Source of the DNA: an uncultured Alphaproteobacteria bacterium
GTDB lineage: Bacteria > Pseudomonadota > Alphaproteobacteria > Methylaequorales > Methylaequoraceae
DNA length: 64,000 nucleotides
Assembly: GCA_902563305.1 (NCBI GenBank)
Contig: CACEWP010000001.1
Location: 271,886 to 335,885, forward strand
Reading direction: 5' to 3'
In this document: positions 25,657 to 35,146 of the stretch, one piece after another
Position numbering within the stretch: the stretch's first letter is position 1
Layout: every line of letters starts with the position of its first letter
Made by a program: the position numbers and the translations under genes
Notes under the pieces: model-generated
Database searches by the model: none
Seen by the model: only the letters and a program-made list of their open reading frames with translations
What the model was told of the DNA's origin: nothing

Positions 25657-27283
25657 ATAAATCTTTTTTAAATTCTTTTATACCAACTCTCCTAAAAACA
25701 GAGAGAAAATCTTCAGTCTTTTTTTTTTTATTTTTTTTATAGGTGTTTAGAATTGTATTAATGGCATCTATTAACTTACTTTCAGGAAAAGATGGGCCAA
25801 CTATCTCTCCTATAGACGCATCCTCTTTGGCAGACCCACCTAAGGTAATTTGGTAAAATTCTTGTCCATTTCTATCTAAGCCTAGGATACCAATATTTCC
25901 TACGTGATGATGCCCGCAGGCATTTATACAACCTGAGATCTTAATTTTTAGATCACCTAATATTTTCTGATCTGAAAAGCTTTTAAAATGATTGCTAATT
26001 TTTTGTGATATTGGAATTGATCGTGCTGTTGCTAAGGCACAATAATCCATTCCTGGACAACATATGGTATCAGAAATTAAACCTATATTAGGTGTTGCTA
26101 ACGATAATTTTTTCAGTTCAATCCATAGTTTGTAAATATTTTTATTTTCGACATGCGGGAGAATAAGGTTTTGTTCGTGTGTTACTCTAATCTCTGAAAA
26201 TGAGAAATCTTCAGAGATTTTTGATAGAGCCATCATTTGTTGACTTGATATATCACCGGGCGGATGGTTGGCAGATTTAAGTGAGATATGTACAATTGAA
26301 TATCCAGAAACTTTATGACTAAGTGTATTTTGCGTTACCCATTCATTATATTCCTTATTTTTATGAATCTGAACTTTATGGGAATTAGGTTTAAGTTCAG
26401 GTAAAGTAAAAAAACTAAAAATTTTATCTATTGAAACTTTATCGATTTCTAAATTCTTATCAGATAATTTTTTAAAGTTTTCATCTACTAATAATTTGAA
26501 TTTTTCTATGCCTAATTCTTTTACTAAAATTTTAATCCTTGCTTTGTAAATATTATCTCTTCTACCCTCTTGGTTATATGTATTTAAAATCGCTTCTAAA
26601 TAATTAAGTAAGTCTTTTTTTTGTAAAAAGTTTTTAATTTTCTTCGCTATAATTGGTGTCCTTCCTTGCCCACCACCAACAAAGACTTCAAATCCTATTT
26701 CCTTGTCTTTTTTTATAAGTCTCAAGCCAATATCATGAACCAGCATGGCTGCTCTATCTTTTTTTGAACCTATGACTGCAATCTTAAATTTTCTTGGTAA
26801 AAAAGAAAACTCAGGATGAAAAGTTGACCATTGTCTAATGATTTCACACCATGGTCTGGGATCCTCAATTTCATCAATTGTTATTCCAGCTAAATGATCA
26901 GATGATATGTTTCTTATGCAATTTCCAGATGTTTGAATTGCATGCATTTCGACTTTTGAGAGTTCATGTAAAATATCTGGTACATCTGGAAGTTTTGGCC
27001 AATTAAATTGAATGTTTTGTCTAGTAGTAAAATGACCATAACCTCTATCAAATTTTTCAGCTATGAAAGCAAGTTTCCTTAATTGTGAAGAAGAAAGTTC
27101 ACCATAAGGAATTGCCACTCTTAGCATGTACGCGTGTAGTTGAAGATACAAGCCATTCATTAGTCTTAGTGGTTTAAACTCTTCCTCAGAAAGTTGTCCA
27201 TTAAGTCTTCGCTGGACTTGATTTTTGAATTGCTTTGTTCTGCTTTCAATTATACTTTTATCTTTTTCTGAGTACTTATACAT
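25643..27283 (-). CDS. cysI: sulfite reductase (nitrite/sulfite reductase hemoprotein family)
   Basis: Siroheme and 4Fe-4S enzyme reducing sulfite to sulfide. At 546 residues it has two ferredoxin-like halves: residues 24-90 with ATRQ-like HFTTRQNIQFNW, and 323-388 with RVTHEQNLILPHV. The cluster/siroheme cysteines are C409 and C415 (CCPGMDYC) and C452 and C456 (GCINACGHHH). Context between DUF2849 and DUF934 indicates sulfite rather than nitrite as substrate. No cysJ flavoprotein is nearby, so electrons probably come from ferredoxin or an unlinked reductase. Confidence 0.92.
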   Translation of the reverse strand: MYKYSEKDKSIIESRTKQFKNQVQRRLNGQLSEEEFKPLRLMNGLYLQLHAYMLRVAIPYGELSSSQLRKLAFIAEKFDRGYGHFTTRQNIQFNWPKLPDVPDILHELSKVEMHAIQTSGNCIRNISSDHLAGITIDEIEDPRPWCEIIRQWSTFHPEFSFLPRKFKIAVIGSKKDRAAMLVHDIGLRLIKKDKEIGFEVFVGGGQGRTPIIAKKIKNFLQKKDLLNYLEAILNTYNQEGRRDNIYKARIKILVKELGIEKFKLLVDENFKKLSDKNLEIDKVSIDKIFSFFTLPELKPNSHKVQIHKNKEYNEWVTQNTLSHKVSGYSIVHISLKSANHPPGDISSQQMMALSKISEDFSFSEIRVTHEQNLILPHVENKNIYKLWIELKKLSLATPNIGLISDTICCPGMDYCALATARSIPISQKISNHFKSFSDQKILGDLKIKISGCINACGHHHVGNIGILGLDRNGQEFYQITLGGSAKEDASIGEIVGPSFPESKLIDAINTILNTYKKNKKKKTEDFLSVFRRVGIKEFKKDLYDNT

Positions 27284-27289
27284 TGTGTT

Positions 27290-27565
27290 TTAAATTTTGA
27301 ATGTTAATCCTGAGTTTCTTATTTTATCTCTCAATGATTTAATTTTTCTATTTTCATCGAGCTCAACAAATTTTGAGGATACTATTATACATTTTTTTTC
27401 ATCTCTATCAGATATTGCTTGAAATTTATCAACTTGATCAATCTTTATTATAGTTGCTTCACTGGAATTGACTGACCATCCTTTTTCTGTAAGAAAAACA
27501 ACCTCTCCAGTTCGCAAATCATTAGCTGACAAAATAAAAAATTCTCCTCGAAGTTTTTTAGCCAT
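27290..27565 (-). CDS. DUF2849 protein
   Basis: A 91-residue small protein with the DUF2849 pattern: an N-terminal GEFFILSANDLRTGEVVFLTEKGWS and central tryptophan. The family almost always precedes cysI in alphaproteobacteria, and here it is six bases upstream of cysI. No catalytic residues are apparent; function unknown. It begins the leftward sulfite reduction operon. Confidence 0.82.
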   Translation of the reverse strand: MAKKLRGEFFILSANDLRTGEVVFLTEKGWSVNSSEATIIKIDQVDKFQAISDRDEKKCIIVSSKFVELDENRKIKSLRDKIRNSGLTFKI

Positions 27566-27709
27566 TTTTAAATATAATCATAACCTAATAGTAAAAATAA
27601 AGGGGAAAAAAAATATTACAAGTAAAAATTGTTTAATTTTTTTTTATACATAATTATAATGTACAATAGTTTTTTTTAGTGCTTGATAATAGTTTTAAAG
27701 TGAATAGTT

Positions 27710-27715
27710 TATAAT
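27710..27715 (+). promoter_or_regulatory. candidate -10 box of lysS
   Basis: A perfect TATAAT ends five bases before the lysS ATG at 27721. No well-spaced -35 is seen; TTGATA at 27683-27688 is 21 bases away. If real, the lysS mRNA would be leaderless. No ribosome-binding site is visible before this ATG. The rest of the 155-bp gap 27566-27720 is A/T tracts. Confidence 0.35.
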
Positions 27716-27720
27716 TGGTT

Positions 27721-29268
27721 ATGGAAGAAATAAATTATAAATTATGGCCATTTATTGAAGCTAAAAAACTTCTTAAAAGAGTCAGTGAAAGAAAAAAAAA
27801 AGAATGTATATTCCAAACTGGCTATGGACCTTCTGGTTTACCTCACATTGGAACTTTTGGAGAAGTGCTAAGAACATCAATGGTTATTAAAGCTTTTAAG
27901 AGTATTTCAGAAATACCCGTTAAACTATTTGTGTTTTCAGATGATATGGATGGTCTAAGAAAAGTTCCTCTCAATATACCCAACAAAGAAATTATTAGTA
28001 AACACTTAGAAAAACCTTTATCTTCAATACCAGACCCTTTCGAAAAATTTGAAAGTTTCTCAAAGCATAATAATAATAAATTAGTGGAATTTCTAGAAAG
28101 ATTTAATTTTGATTTTGAATTCAAGTCTGCAACAGAAAATTACAAAAGTGGAAAATTTAATGAGGGTTTAGTTTCAATTTTTGATAATTATGATAAAATT
28201 TTAAATATCATTTTACCTACACTTGGTAAAGAAAGACGAAAAACTTACTCACCTTTTCTTCCGATTTGTAAATCTAGCGGTAAGGTTCTTCAGGTCAAAG
28301 TAGATAATTTGGATAAAAAAAATAAAAAAATAGAATATTTTAATCCTATTACTAGGAGTAAAGAATCCTCATCAATTTTTGATGGTAATTGTAAACTGCA
28401 ATGGAAAGTAGATTGGGCGATGCGTTGGTTAGTTTTAGATGTTGATTACGAAATGAATGGAAAGGACTTAATAGAGTCTTTTGTACTTTCGAGTAAAATT
28501 AATAGAGTTATTGGAGGAAGACCACCCAATAATTTTACCTATGAATTATTTCTTGATGAAAATGGAGAGAAGATCTCCAAATCAATAGGTAATGGTATAT
28601 CAGTTGAGAATTGGTTAGAATTTTCCCCACGGGAGAGTCTAGAATTATTTATGTTTCAGAACCCAACAAGAGCAAAACGACTTTATTTTGATGTTATTCC
28701 AAAGATGACAGATGATTATTTGAAGTTGAGAAAGGATTACGAAAACTTGGCAGATAAAGAAAAACCTAATAGCCCAATTTGGTTTCTGAACAATGAAAAG
28801 GCATATCAAACACTTGAAAACTTTTCATTCAACATGATTCTGAATCTTGCTAATGTTTGTAATGCTGATAGAGCTGATATTCTGTGGGGTTTCTTAGAAA
28901 ATTATTACAAAGATTTAGATAGAAAAAGCTTTCCATATGTACAGAAATTACTTGAGTATGGTGTTGAATACTATAAGAAATTTGTCTTACCAAAAAAAAA
29001 CTACAGATCACCAAATCAACTTGAAAGATCTGGTTTATTAAAAATGATTGAAATGCTCGAATCTTTAGATGAAAAATGTGAAGCTGAGGAAATTCAAACT
29101 AAAATATATGAAATTGGAATGAACCTTAAGTTTGATAATCTTAGAGATTGGTTTTCTGCCTTCTATCAGGTGGTTTTAGGACAAGAACAAGGACCAAGGC
29201 TTGGTTCATTTATAAAACTTTACGGAATAAAAAAAACGATTACCTTATTAAATCAGAAAATAAAATGA
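27721..29268 (+). CDS. lysS: class I lysyl-tRNA synthetase
   Basis: Charges tRNA-Lys. The protein is the archaeal-type class I enzyme, common in alphaproteobacteria, not the class II LysS of enterics. The HIGH motif is PHIGT (41-45) in FQTGYGPSGLPHIGTFGEVLRTSMV, and the KMSKS loop is KISKS near 284-288 in LDENGEKISKSIGNG. Start at ATG 27721 gives 515 residues; a TTG two codons earlier is less likely. The stop overlaps the next gene's ATG (ATGA, 29265-29268). Confidence 0.95.
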   Translation: MEEINYKLWPFIEAKKLLKRVSERKKKECIFQTGYGPSGLPHIGTFGEVLRTSMVIKAFKSISEIPVKLFVFSDDMDGLRKVPLNIPNKEIISKHLEKPLSSIPDPFEKFESFSKHNNNKLVEFLERFNFDFEFKSATENYKSGKFNEGLVSIFDNYDKILNIILPTLGKERRKTYSPFLPICKSSGKVLQVKVDNLDKKNKKIEYFNPITRSKESSSIFDGNCKLQWKVDWAMRWLVLDVDYEMNGKDLIESFVLSSKINRVIGGRPPNNFTYELFLDENGEKISKSIGNGISVENWLEFSPRESLELFMFQNPTRAKRLYFDVIPKMTDDYLKLRKDYENLADKEKPNSPIWFLNNEKAYQTLENFSFNMILNLANVCNADRADILWGFLENYYKDLDRKSFPYVQKLLEYGVEYYKKFVLPKKNYRSPNQLERSGLLKMIEMLESLDEKCEAEEIQTKIYEIGMNLKFDNLRDWFSAFYQVVLGQEQGPRLGSFIKLYGIKKTITLLNQKIK

Positions 29269-29594
29269 ATACTAACACTAGTTTTATTTACAGAATATTC
29301 AAGGAAAAGGAATTTATGAATTTCAAAAAAAACAAGAAATTTGTGGGTAATAAGCTAGATATTGATTCAGGCTTTATCCATTTATCAACTTATGAACAAA
29401 TTGAGGGAACGTTAACAAAATATTTTGAAGAAAATAATAATATTTTCATTTCTAAATTTAAAGTCTCAGACCTTCAAGATTCTTTAAAATGGGAAAAGAG
29501 TAGCGATTCAGAAATCTTTCCACATTTCTACGGAATTTTAAAATTTAAATTTATTGTAAAAACTGTCAAAAGAGAAAATATTCATGAATTTTAG
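29265..29594 (+). CDS. DUF952 family protein
   Basis: A 109-residue protein of the DUF952 type, recognised by IYRIFKEKEF at the start, the GFIHLSTYEQIEGTLTKYF block (IDSGFIHLST is diagnostic) and the HFYGIL motif near the end. Function unknown. The open frame extends upstream to 29148 but that part overlaps lysS; the ATG at 29265 overlapping the lysS stop is the natural start. The end overlaps pyrD by 11 bases. Confidence 0.85.
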   Translation: MNTNTSFIYRIFKEKEFMNFKKNKKFVGNKLDIDSGFIHLSTYEQIEGTLTKYFEENNNIFISKFKVSDLQDSLKWEKSSDSEIFPHFYGILKFKFIVKTVKRENIHEF

Positions 29595-30639
29595 AGCATA
29601 TTCAAGAATTCTCGACCTACTTCCACCTGAATTTCTACACCAATTATTTATAAAGCTTTTACAAACTAAAATATTAAAGAAAAAAGTAATTTTTGATAAC
29701 CTGAAAATAAATATCTTCGGTAAAGATTTTGTAAATCCAATTGGATTAGCTGCAGGTTTTGATAAGAATGCTGAAGTTATTGATGGAGCATTGAACTTAG
29801 GATTTGGATTTTTAGAATTGGGTACAGTAACTCCAATGCCACAAATTGGAAATAAAAAACCAAGAGTTTTTAAAATACCTGAATTATCTGCAGTAATTCA
29901 AAGGTTAGGTTTTAATAATAAAGGGGTGGAAGAGTTTTTGAACAATTTAAAAAAGGTAAAACGAGTAAATAATATTTTAGGCGTAAATATTGGCAAAAAT
30001 AAAAACTCTAAAGATTTTATATCAGACTACAAATTCCTATATGAAAAACTTCTCCCTTTTTCAGATTATATTACAATAAATATATCTTCACCTAATACAC
30101 CTGGTTTGAGAGATATTCAGAAAAAAGGAAATATTGAGAAATTAATAAAAAATCTATCAGCAATTAAAAAAAGGAAACCTACATTTTTAAAATTATCACC
30201 TGATTTATCTGAAGAAAATTTTAGTAATATATGTGATTTAGTTATTAAGGATGATTTTATTAGTGGATTAATACTAACTAATACTACTATTTCCAGAGAT
30301 AGTCTTTATAAAAAGCCGGTTAAAAATTCGTGGAAACTTCATGAACAAGGGGGTCTTTCAGGAAAACCCTTGAAGGATAAAACAAATATGCTAATAAAGA
30401 AAGCATTCAGCTTAACTAAAGGAAAAATAATAATTATTGGTGTGGGTGGTGTATCAAGTGGAAAAGATGCTTTTGAAAAAATTTCCTTGGGTGCCAGTTT
30501 GGTGCAACTTTATACATCGTTGATTTATGAAGGTCCAAATGTGGTTGTCAAAATTTTAAGTGAGTTAAGTGTCTGTCTAAAAAAAAAGGGAATCAATAAT
30601 GTTAGTGACTTAGTCGGAAAAAATATTAGTTATGATTGA
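29584..30639 (+). CDS. pyrD: dihydroorotate dehydrogenase (quinone), class 2
   Basis: Membrane-associated flavoenzyme of pyrimidine synthesis that oxidises dihydroorotate with quinone. The 351-residue protein has the class 2 N-terminal helix extension, GLAAGFDKNAEVIDG (about 55-69), the NISSPNTPGLR catalytic-serine loop and the FMN phosphate-binding GVGGVSSGKDAFEKI. It follows the DUF952 gene in overlap and itself overlaps the HAD gene by eight bases. In alphaproteobacteria DUF952-pyrD is a familiar pair. Confidence 0.96.
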   Translation: MNFRAYSRILDLLPPEFLHQLFIKLLQTKILKKKVIFDNLKINIFGKDFVNPIGLAAGFDKNAEVIDGALNLGFGFLELGTVTPMPQIGNKKPRVFKIPELSAVIQRLGFNNKGVEEFLNNLKKVKRVNNILGVNIGKNKNSKDFISDYKFLYEKLLPFSDYITINISSPNTPGLRDIQKKGNIEKLIKNLSAIKKRKPTFLKLSPDLSEENFSNICDLVIKDDFISGLILTNTTISRDSLYKKPVKNSWKLHEQGGLSGKPLKDKTNMLIKKAFSLTKGKIIIIGVGGVSSGKDAFEKISLGASLVQLYTSLIYEGPNVVVKILSELSVCLKKKGINNVSDLVGKNISYD

Positions 30640-31474
30640 GGTTAATCAAATCAAAAAATTATCAGAAATCTATGAGAACTATGACTGCTTTTTTGTAGAT
30701 CTATGGGGGGTGATTCATAACGGTGTGCATTTATTTGAAAATGTAGTTGATACTTTGACTTCCCTAAAAAAGAAAGAAAAGAAGATTTTTTTTTTAACCA
30801 ATGCTCCCAGAAGATCCCAAGTTATAAAGCATCAATTATCAGAATTTGGTTTAAGTGAACATTTATATGAAGAAGTTATTTCTTCAGGCGAAATAACATG
30901 GCAAAAAATGAAAGAGAAAAGTGATTTAAATTGTTTTTTAATTGGTCCGCCTCGTGATTTTCATTTGATAGAAGGCTTAAACTTAAATGTTGTCACAGAA
31001 AAAAAAAATGTAGATATAATTATAAATACTGGTCCTTGGGGGGATAATGACAAACTAGATAATTATAAACCGTTATTGAATGAATTAGTTAAGTATAACC
31101 CTTTAATGATCTGCTCTAATCCAGATAAAACAGTGGTTAGAGGAGAGAATTTCATGATCTGTGCTGGATTGTTAGCTGAATATTATCAAAAGATTGGTGG
31201 TAAAGTTGAATATTATGGTAAACCATTTGACGAAATTTATGACTTTACTTTTTCAAAAATAAAAAATAAGGATTCTAAAGTTTTAGTGGTAGGTGATTCA
31301 TTGGATAATGACATAAAAGGGGCTAATCTCCAAAACTTGGATTCCGTATTAATTACTTCAGGAATTCATAGGAAAGTAAATAATGATAACAATGTTGATA
31401 AAGAAGAATTAAATGATTTAATAAAAAAAAAAAAAATATACCCAAATTATTTTATGAGGTATTTTACTTTTTGA
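30632..31474 (+). CDS. HAD-superfamily class IIA hydrolase (TIGR01459-like)
   Basis: Phosphatase-fold protein of 280 residues. The nucleophile Asp is D23 in FFVDLWGVIHNG, motif II is in FLTNAPRR, and motif IV is LVVGDSLDNDIKGANLQNLDS near 228-248. The large cap between motifs II and III makes it class IIA, like NagD. Substrate unknown. A 14-A run (31423-31436) near the C-terminus encodes KKKK. It overlaps pyrD and precedes the methylmalonyl-CoA mutase gene by ten bases. Confidence 0.85.
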   Translation: MIEVNQIKKLSEIYENYDCFFVDLWGVIHNGVHLFENVVDTLTSLKKKEKKIFFLTNAPRRSQVIKHQLSEFGLSEHLYEEVISSGEITWQKMKEKSDLNCFLIGPPRDFHLIEGLNLNVVTEKKNVDIIINTGPWGDNDKLDNYKPLLNELVKYNPLMICSNPDKTVVRGENFMICAGLLAEYYQKIGGKVEYYGKPFDEIYDFTFSKIKNKDSKVLVVGDSLDNDIKGANLQNLDSVLITSGIHRKVNNDNNVDKEELNDLIKKKKIYPNYFMRYFTF

Positions 31475-31484
31475 GAGATAAAAC

Positions 31485-33605
31485 TTGAACAAAATTAAAG
31501 GATATAATAACTGGAAAGAACTTGCATCTAAGGAACTTAAAGATAAAAGTTTGAACGACCACTATTGGGAAACACCTGAAGGTATAAAAGTTAAACCTCT
31601 TTACACCGAGGAAGATCTCAAAAATCTCAATCACCAAATTGGTCTGCCAGGCCTTCCTCCATTCACGCGAGGACCAAGAGCCACAATGTATACAAATAGA
31701 CCGTGGACAATTAGACAATATGCTGGATTCTCTACTGCAGAGGAGTCAAATAGATTTTACAAAGAGGGACTTAAAAATGGAGTAATGGGCTTGTCTGTTG
31801 CTTTTGATTTGGCCACTCATAGAGGTTATGATTCAGATCATCCAAGAGTTGTTGCTGATGTAGGAAATGCAGGAGTTGCTATTGATTCTATTGAGGACAT
31901 GAACTTATTATTTGATGGTATACCCCTTGATCAAATGAGTGTTTCAATGACTATGAATGGAGCTGTAATACCTGTATTAGCCAGTTTTATTGCTTCAGGA
32001 GAGGAGCAGGGGTGTCCTAGAGAAAAACTAACCGGTACAATCCAGAATGACATTTTAAAAGAATTTATGGTAAGAAATACTTTTATCTTCCCTCCCAAAC
32101 CAAGTATGAGGATTGTTGCTGATATAATAGAATATACATCTAAGCACATGCCAAGATTCAATTCTATTTCTATAAGTGGATACCACATGCAAGAGGCAGG
32201 TGCTAATCAAGTTCAAGAACTAGCTTACACACTCGCGGATGGTAAAGAGTACATAAAATCAGCTTTAGAAAGAGGGCTTAATATAGACGAATTTGCACCT
32301 AGGCTCTCATTCTTCTGGTCAATAGGCATGAACTTCTTTATGGAAATTGCAAAAATGAGGGCGTCACGATATATGTGGGCAGAGATTGTCAAAGAATTTA
32401 AACCAAAAAATAACAAAAGTTTAGCTTTGAGAACACACTGCCAGACCTCTGGAGTTTCATTAATGGAACAGGATGCATACAATAATATTGTAAGAACAAC
32501 AATAGAAGCTATGGCTGCAATTATGGGTGGAACTCAATCTCTTCATACAAATAGTTTTGATGAAGCACTTGCATTACCCACAAATTTTTCAGCAAGAATA
32601 GCAAGGAATACACAATTAATTCTTTCTGAAGAAACTGGAATTTGTAATGTAATAGATCCTTTAGCGGGTTCATATTATGTTGAGAGCCTCACATCAAGTA
32701 TTGTTCAGGAATCAAAAAAATTAATTCAAGAAATAGATGAAGTTGGAGGAATGGTTAAAGCTATTGAAATGGGTATTCCTAAAATGAGAATCGAGGAAAG
32801 TTCAGCAAAAAGACAAGCGAGAATTGATTCTAATGAGGAAACAATTGTGGGAGTAAATAAATACAAACCAACTGAAAAACAAGAAATTAATATTCTTTCC
32901 ATTGATAACGAGGAGGTAAGAGAGAGACAAGTTTCAAGATTACAAAAGCTCAAAAAATCTCGTGATAACAAAAATGTTGAAAACTTTATTGAAAAAATTA
33001 AGAACGTTGCGGGTCAAAAAGGTAATCTATTAGAAGTTTGTATAGAAGCGTCTAAAAACAGATGTACAGTAGGAGAAATGACTTCAGCTATGGAGAGTGT
33101 TTTTGGAAGGCATAATTTATCTACAAAAACAATTTCAGGAGTTTATAAAAATTCTGTAAAAAATGACGGAAAGATAGATGTTATTGATAGAGAACTAGAT
33201 AAGTTCATCAAAAATAAGGGTAGGAGACCAAGAATGCTGGTAGTAAAAATGGGGCAAGATGGACATGACAGGGGAGCAAAATTAATAGCTACAGCATTTT
33301 CAGATTTAGGGTTCGATGTTGATATTGGACCACTCTTTCAAACTCCTGAAGAAGCAGCTAAACAAGCAGTTGAGAACGATGCTCATGTAATTGGTGTTTC
33401 AACACTTGCTGCCGGTCACAAGACTTTAGTTCCACTATTAATGGAATCACTAAAGAATAATGAAGCAAATGAGATTAAGGTGATTTGTGGTGGAGTAATC
33501 CCTCCTGATGATTATCCCTTTTTGTATAAACTTGGCGTTGCCAAAGTCTTTGGTCCAGGAACTAATATTCAAGAAGCAGCAATTGAAATTATAAATTTAT
33601 TGTGA
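31485..33605 (+). CDS. methylmalonyl-CoA mutase, large subunit/single-chain type
   Basis: Adenosylcobalamin enzyme interconverting methylmalonyl-CoA and succinyl-CoA. At 706 residues it has the TIM-barrel substrate domain ([41 protein letters not shown]) and the C-terminal B12 domain with the lower-ligand His at about 594 in [13 protein letters not shown]. It starts at TTG 31485 after GAGAGATAAAAC; no usable ATG is near. No small-subunit mutA is adjacent, so it may act as a homodimer. MeaB-type GTPase follows 23 bases later, separated only by a palindrome. Confidence 0.95.
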   Translation: MNKIKGYNNWKELASKELKDKSLNDHYWETPEGIKVKPLYTEEDLKNLNHQIGLPGLPPFTRGPRATMYTNRPWTIRQYAGFSTAEESNRFYKEGLKNGVMGLSVAFDLATHRGYDSDHPRVVADVGNAGVAIDSIEDMNLLFDGIPLDQMSVSMTMNGAVIPVLASFIASGEEQGCPREKLTGTIQNDILKEFMVRNTFIFPPKPSMRIVADIIEYTSKHMPRFNSISISGYHMQEAGANQVQELAYTLADGKEYIKSALERGLNIDEFAPRLSFFWSIGMNFFMEIAKMRASRYMWAEIVKEFKPKNNKSLALRTHCQTSGVSLMEQDAYNNIVRTTIEAMAAIMGGTQSLHTNSFDEALALPTNFSARIARNTQLILSEETGICNVIDPLAGSYYVESLTSSIVQESKKLIQEIDEVGGMVKAIEMGIPKMRIEESSAKRQARIDSNEETIVGVNKYKPTEKQEINILSIDNEEVRERQVSRLQKLKKSRDNKNVENFIEKIKNVAGQKGNLLEVCIEASKNRCTVGEMTSAMESVFGRHNLSTKTISGVYKNSVKNDGKIDVIDRELDKFIKNKGRRPRMLVVKMGQDGHDRGAKLIATAFSDLGFDVDIGPLFQTPEEAAKQAVENDAHVIGVSTLAAGHKTLVPLLMESLKNNEANEIKVICGGVIPPDDYPFLYKLGVAKVFGPGTNIQEAAIEIINLL

Positions 33606-33607
33606 TA

Positions 33608-33628
33608 TTTTAACCATCATGGTTAAAA
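33608..33628. promoter_or_regulatory. perfect 21-bp palindrome between mutase and HTH-MeaB genes
   Basis: Ten-base arms TTTTAACCAT and ATGGTTAAAA around a single central C. It fills nearly the entire 23-base intergenic gap (33606-33628) and ends immediately before the ATG of the next gene. As DNA it looks like an operator for a dimeric helix-turn-helix protein; the downstream gene encodes one at its N-terminus. As RNA it would form an eight-base stem next to the start codon. No other copy was noticed in the window by eye. Confidence 0.6.
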
Positions 33629-34822
33629 ATGAAACTTAAGCATTATTTAAAACTTTTTAACATTTCCAAGATTGATTTTTCAAAAAAGATTGGGGTATCT
33701 AATGTTTCACTTTCTAGATATATAAGTGGAGAAAGGTTTCCTGAAAGAAAGGTTTTGAGTAAAATTTATCAAAGTACTAATGGTTTGGTTGATGCAAACG
33801 ATTTTTATCTTGAAGGAATCCCTAATTATGAATTGAATGATCAACAAAAAGCAGAGTTAAACAACATGATAAATAGTTTAAGAAAAGGAAAACTTAAATT
33901 TATTGCCAAAGCAATCACATTAATTGAATCTTCTTTAAAATTACATAAGCTTCAGGCTAGTTTTTTGTTATCAAAGTTAAAAGATAAAAATGATTCACTA
34001 AGAATTGGTATAACTGGCGTACCTGGAGTTGGGAAATCAACCTTTATAGAAACTTTCGGTATGACCTTAATTGATTTAGGTTACAAGGTTGCTGTTCTTG
34101 CTATTGATCCTTCATCGAAACGATCAGGTGGTTCAATATTAGGCGACAAAACTAGAATGATGAGATTATCTGTCAACAAGAATGCATATATTCGTCCTTC
34201 GCCAAGTCAGGGACATCTTGGAGGTGTAGCAAAAAAAACTCGAGATTCAATAAGGTGCTTAGAGGAAGCTGGTTACAATATTATATTTATAGAAACAATG
34301 GGAGTTGGTCAAGCAGAGACAACTGTGTATGATATGGTTGATATTTTTTTAGTTCTTCTTTTACCTTCCGGAGGAGATGAATTACAAGGTATTAAAAAAG
34401 GAATAATAGAAATAGCTGACCTAATAATAATAAATAAAGCTGATGGGAGTCTAAAAAGTACAGCTGAAATTACCATGTCGGAATATAAGAATGCTCAAAC
34501 AATGATTTCAAAAAGTAGAAAAGATATACTACCCCAGGTTTTTCAATGCTCTTCAACTGAAAATACAGGCATAAATAAAATTTTAAGCTTTGTAAAAAAA
34601 TTTGAAGAGACTAGAAAAAAAAGTGGATCATTCTATCAAACAAGGAGTGAGCAACAAATAAAAGCTCTTTGGAGTGACATAACTTTGGAAACTCAGGAAT
34701 TTATAGAAAATGATCTTAGATCAAAAGAATTTGTAAAAAAAATTATTAAAGATGTAGAAAAAAATAAATTTGATGTTAATAATGCTTCAAAGATAATCTT
34801 AGATTATATTGTAAAAAAGTAG
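33629..34822 (+). CDS. MeaB-like G-protein chaperone fused to an N-terminal XRE-type HTH domain
   Basis: The C-terminal part (about 78-397) is a MeaB/ArgK GTPase that protects and reloads methylmalonyl-CoA mutase: P-loop GVPGVGKST at 130-138, AIDPSSKRSGGSILGDKTRM, FIETMGVGQAE, NKADG. The first 62 residues are extra: KLKHYLKLFNISKIDFSKKI followed by GVSNVSLSRYISGERFPERK, a clear Cro/CI-type helix-turn-helix like the small stand-alone ones of alphaproteobacteria. The frame is continuous with no stop or plausible internal restart other than M80. A perfect palindrome touches the start codon. The role of the HTH, perhaps autoregulation, is inference. Confidence 0.9.
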   Translation: MKLKHYLKLFNISKIDFSKKIGVSNVSLSRYISGERFPERKVLSKIYQSTNGLVDANDFYLEGIPNYELNDQQKAELNNMINSLRKGKLKFIAKAITLIESSLKLHKLQASFLLSKLKDKNDSLRIGITGVPGVGKSTFIETFGMTLIDLGYKVAVLAIDPSSKRSGGSILGDKTRMMRLSVNKNAYIRPSPSQGHLGGVAKKTRDSIRCLEEAGYNIIFIETMGVGQAETTVYDMVDIFLVLLLPSGGDELQGIKKGIIEIADLIIINKADGSLKSTAEITMSEYKNAQTMISKSRKDILPQVFQCSSTENTGINKILSFVKKFEETRKKSGSFYQTRSEQQIKALWSDITLETQEFIENDLRSKEFVKKIIKDVEKNKFDVNNASKIILDYIVKK

Positions 34823-34858
34823 TTTGAATCAATATAGTATAAAGAATTGAGGTTAAAA

Positions 34859-35146
34859 ATGGTTAACAAGTGCAGTATAACAAAAAAAAAGCCTTTAACT
34901 GGAAATAACGTTAGTCATGCTGTAAATAAGACAAAAAGAAGATTTTATCCAAATCTTCATAATGTTTCTTTTTTCTCAGAGATTTTAGGTAAAAACGTTA
35001 GACTTAAAGTTTCGTCTAGAGGAATAAAAACTGTCGAGAAAAATGGAGGAATTGATAGCTACATTATTAACTCGAAAAATATAAACCTTACTTCTGAAAC
35101 TATAAAAATAAAAAAACTTATGTTATCCAAATCCTCTAAGAAATAA
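34859..35146 (+). CDS. rpmB: 50S ribosomal protein L28
   Basis: Large-subunit ribosomal protein, 95 residues. The start is ATG 34859 with GAGG upstream; a TTG at 34847 is in frame but gives four extra residues. The family hallmark KPLTGNNVSHAVNKTKRRFYPNLHNVSFF is near the N-terminus, with VRLKVSSRGIKTVEKNGGID following. The C-terminus is lysine/serine rich. Its TAA abuts the stop of convergent cobT with no bases between. Confidence 0.97.
   Translation: MVNKCSITKKKPLTGNNVSHAVNKTKRRFYPNLHNVSFFSEILGKNVRLKVSSRGIKTVEKNGGIDSYIINSKNINLTSETIKIKKLMLSKSSKK

Noticed and set aside
27721-29268. Class I lysyl-tRNA synthetase as evidence of transfer from archaea
   Set aside because: This enzyme form is widespread in alphaproteobacteria, so its presence is not unusual here.
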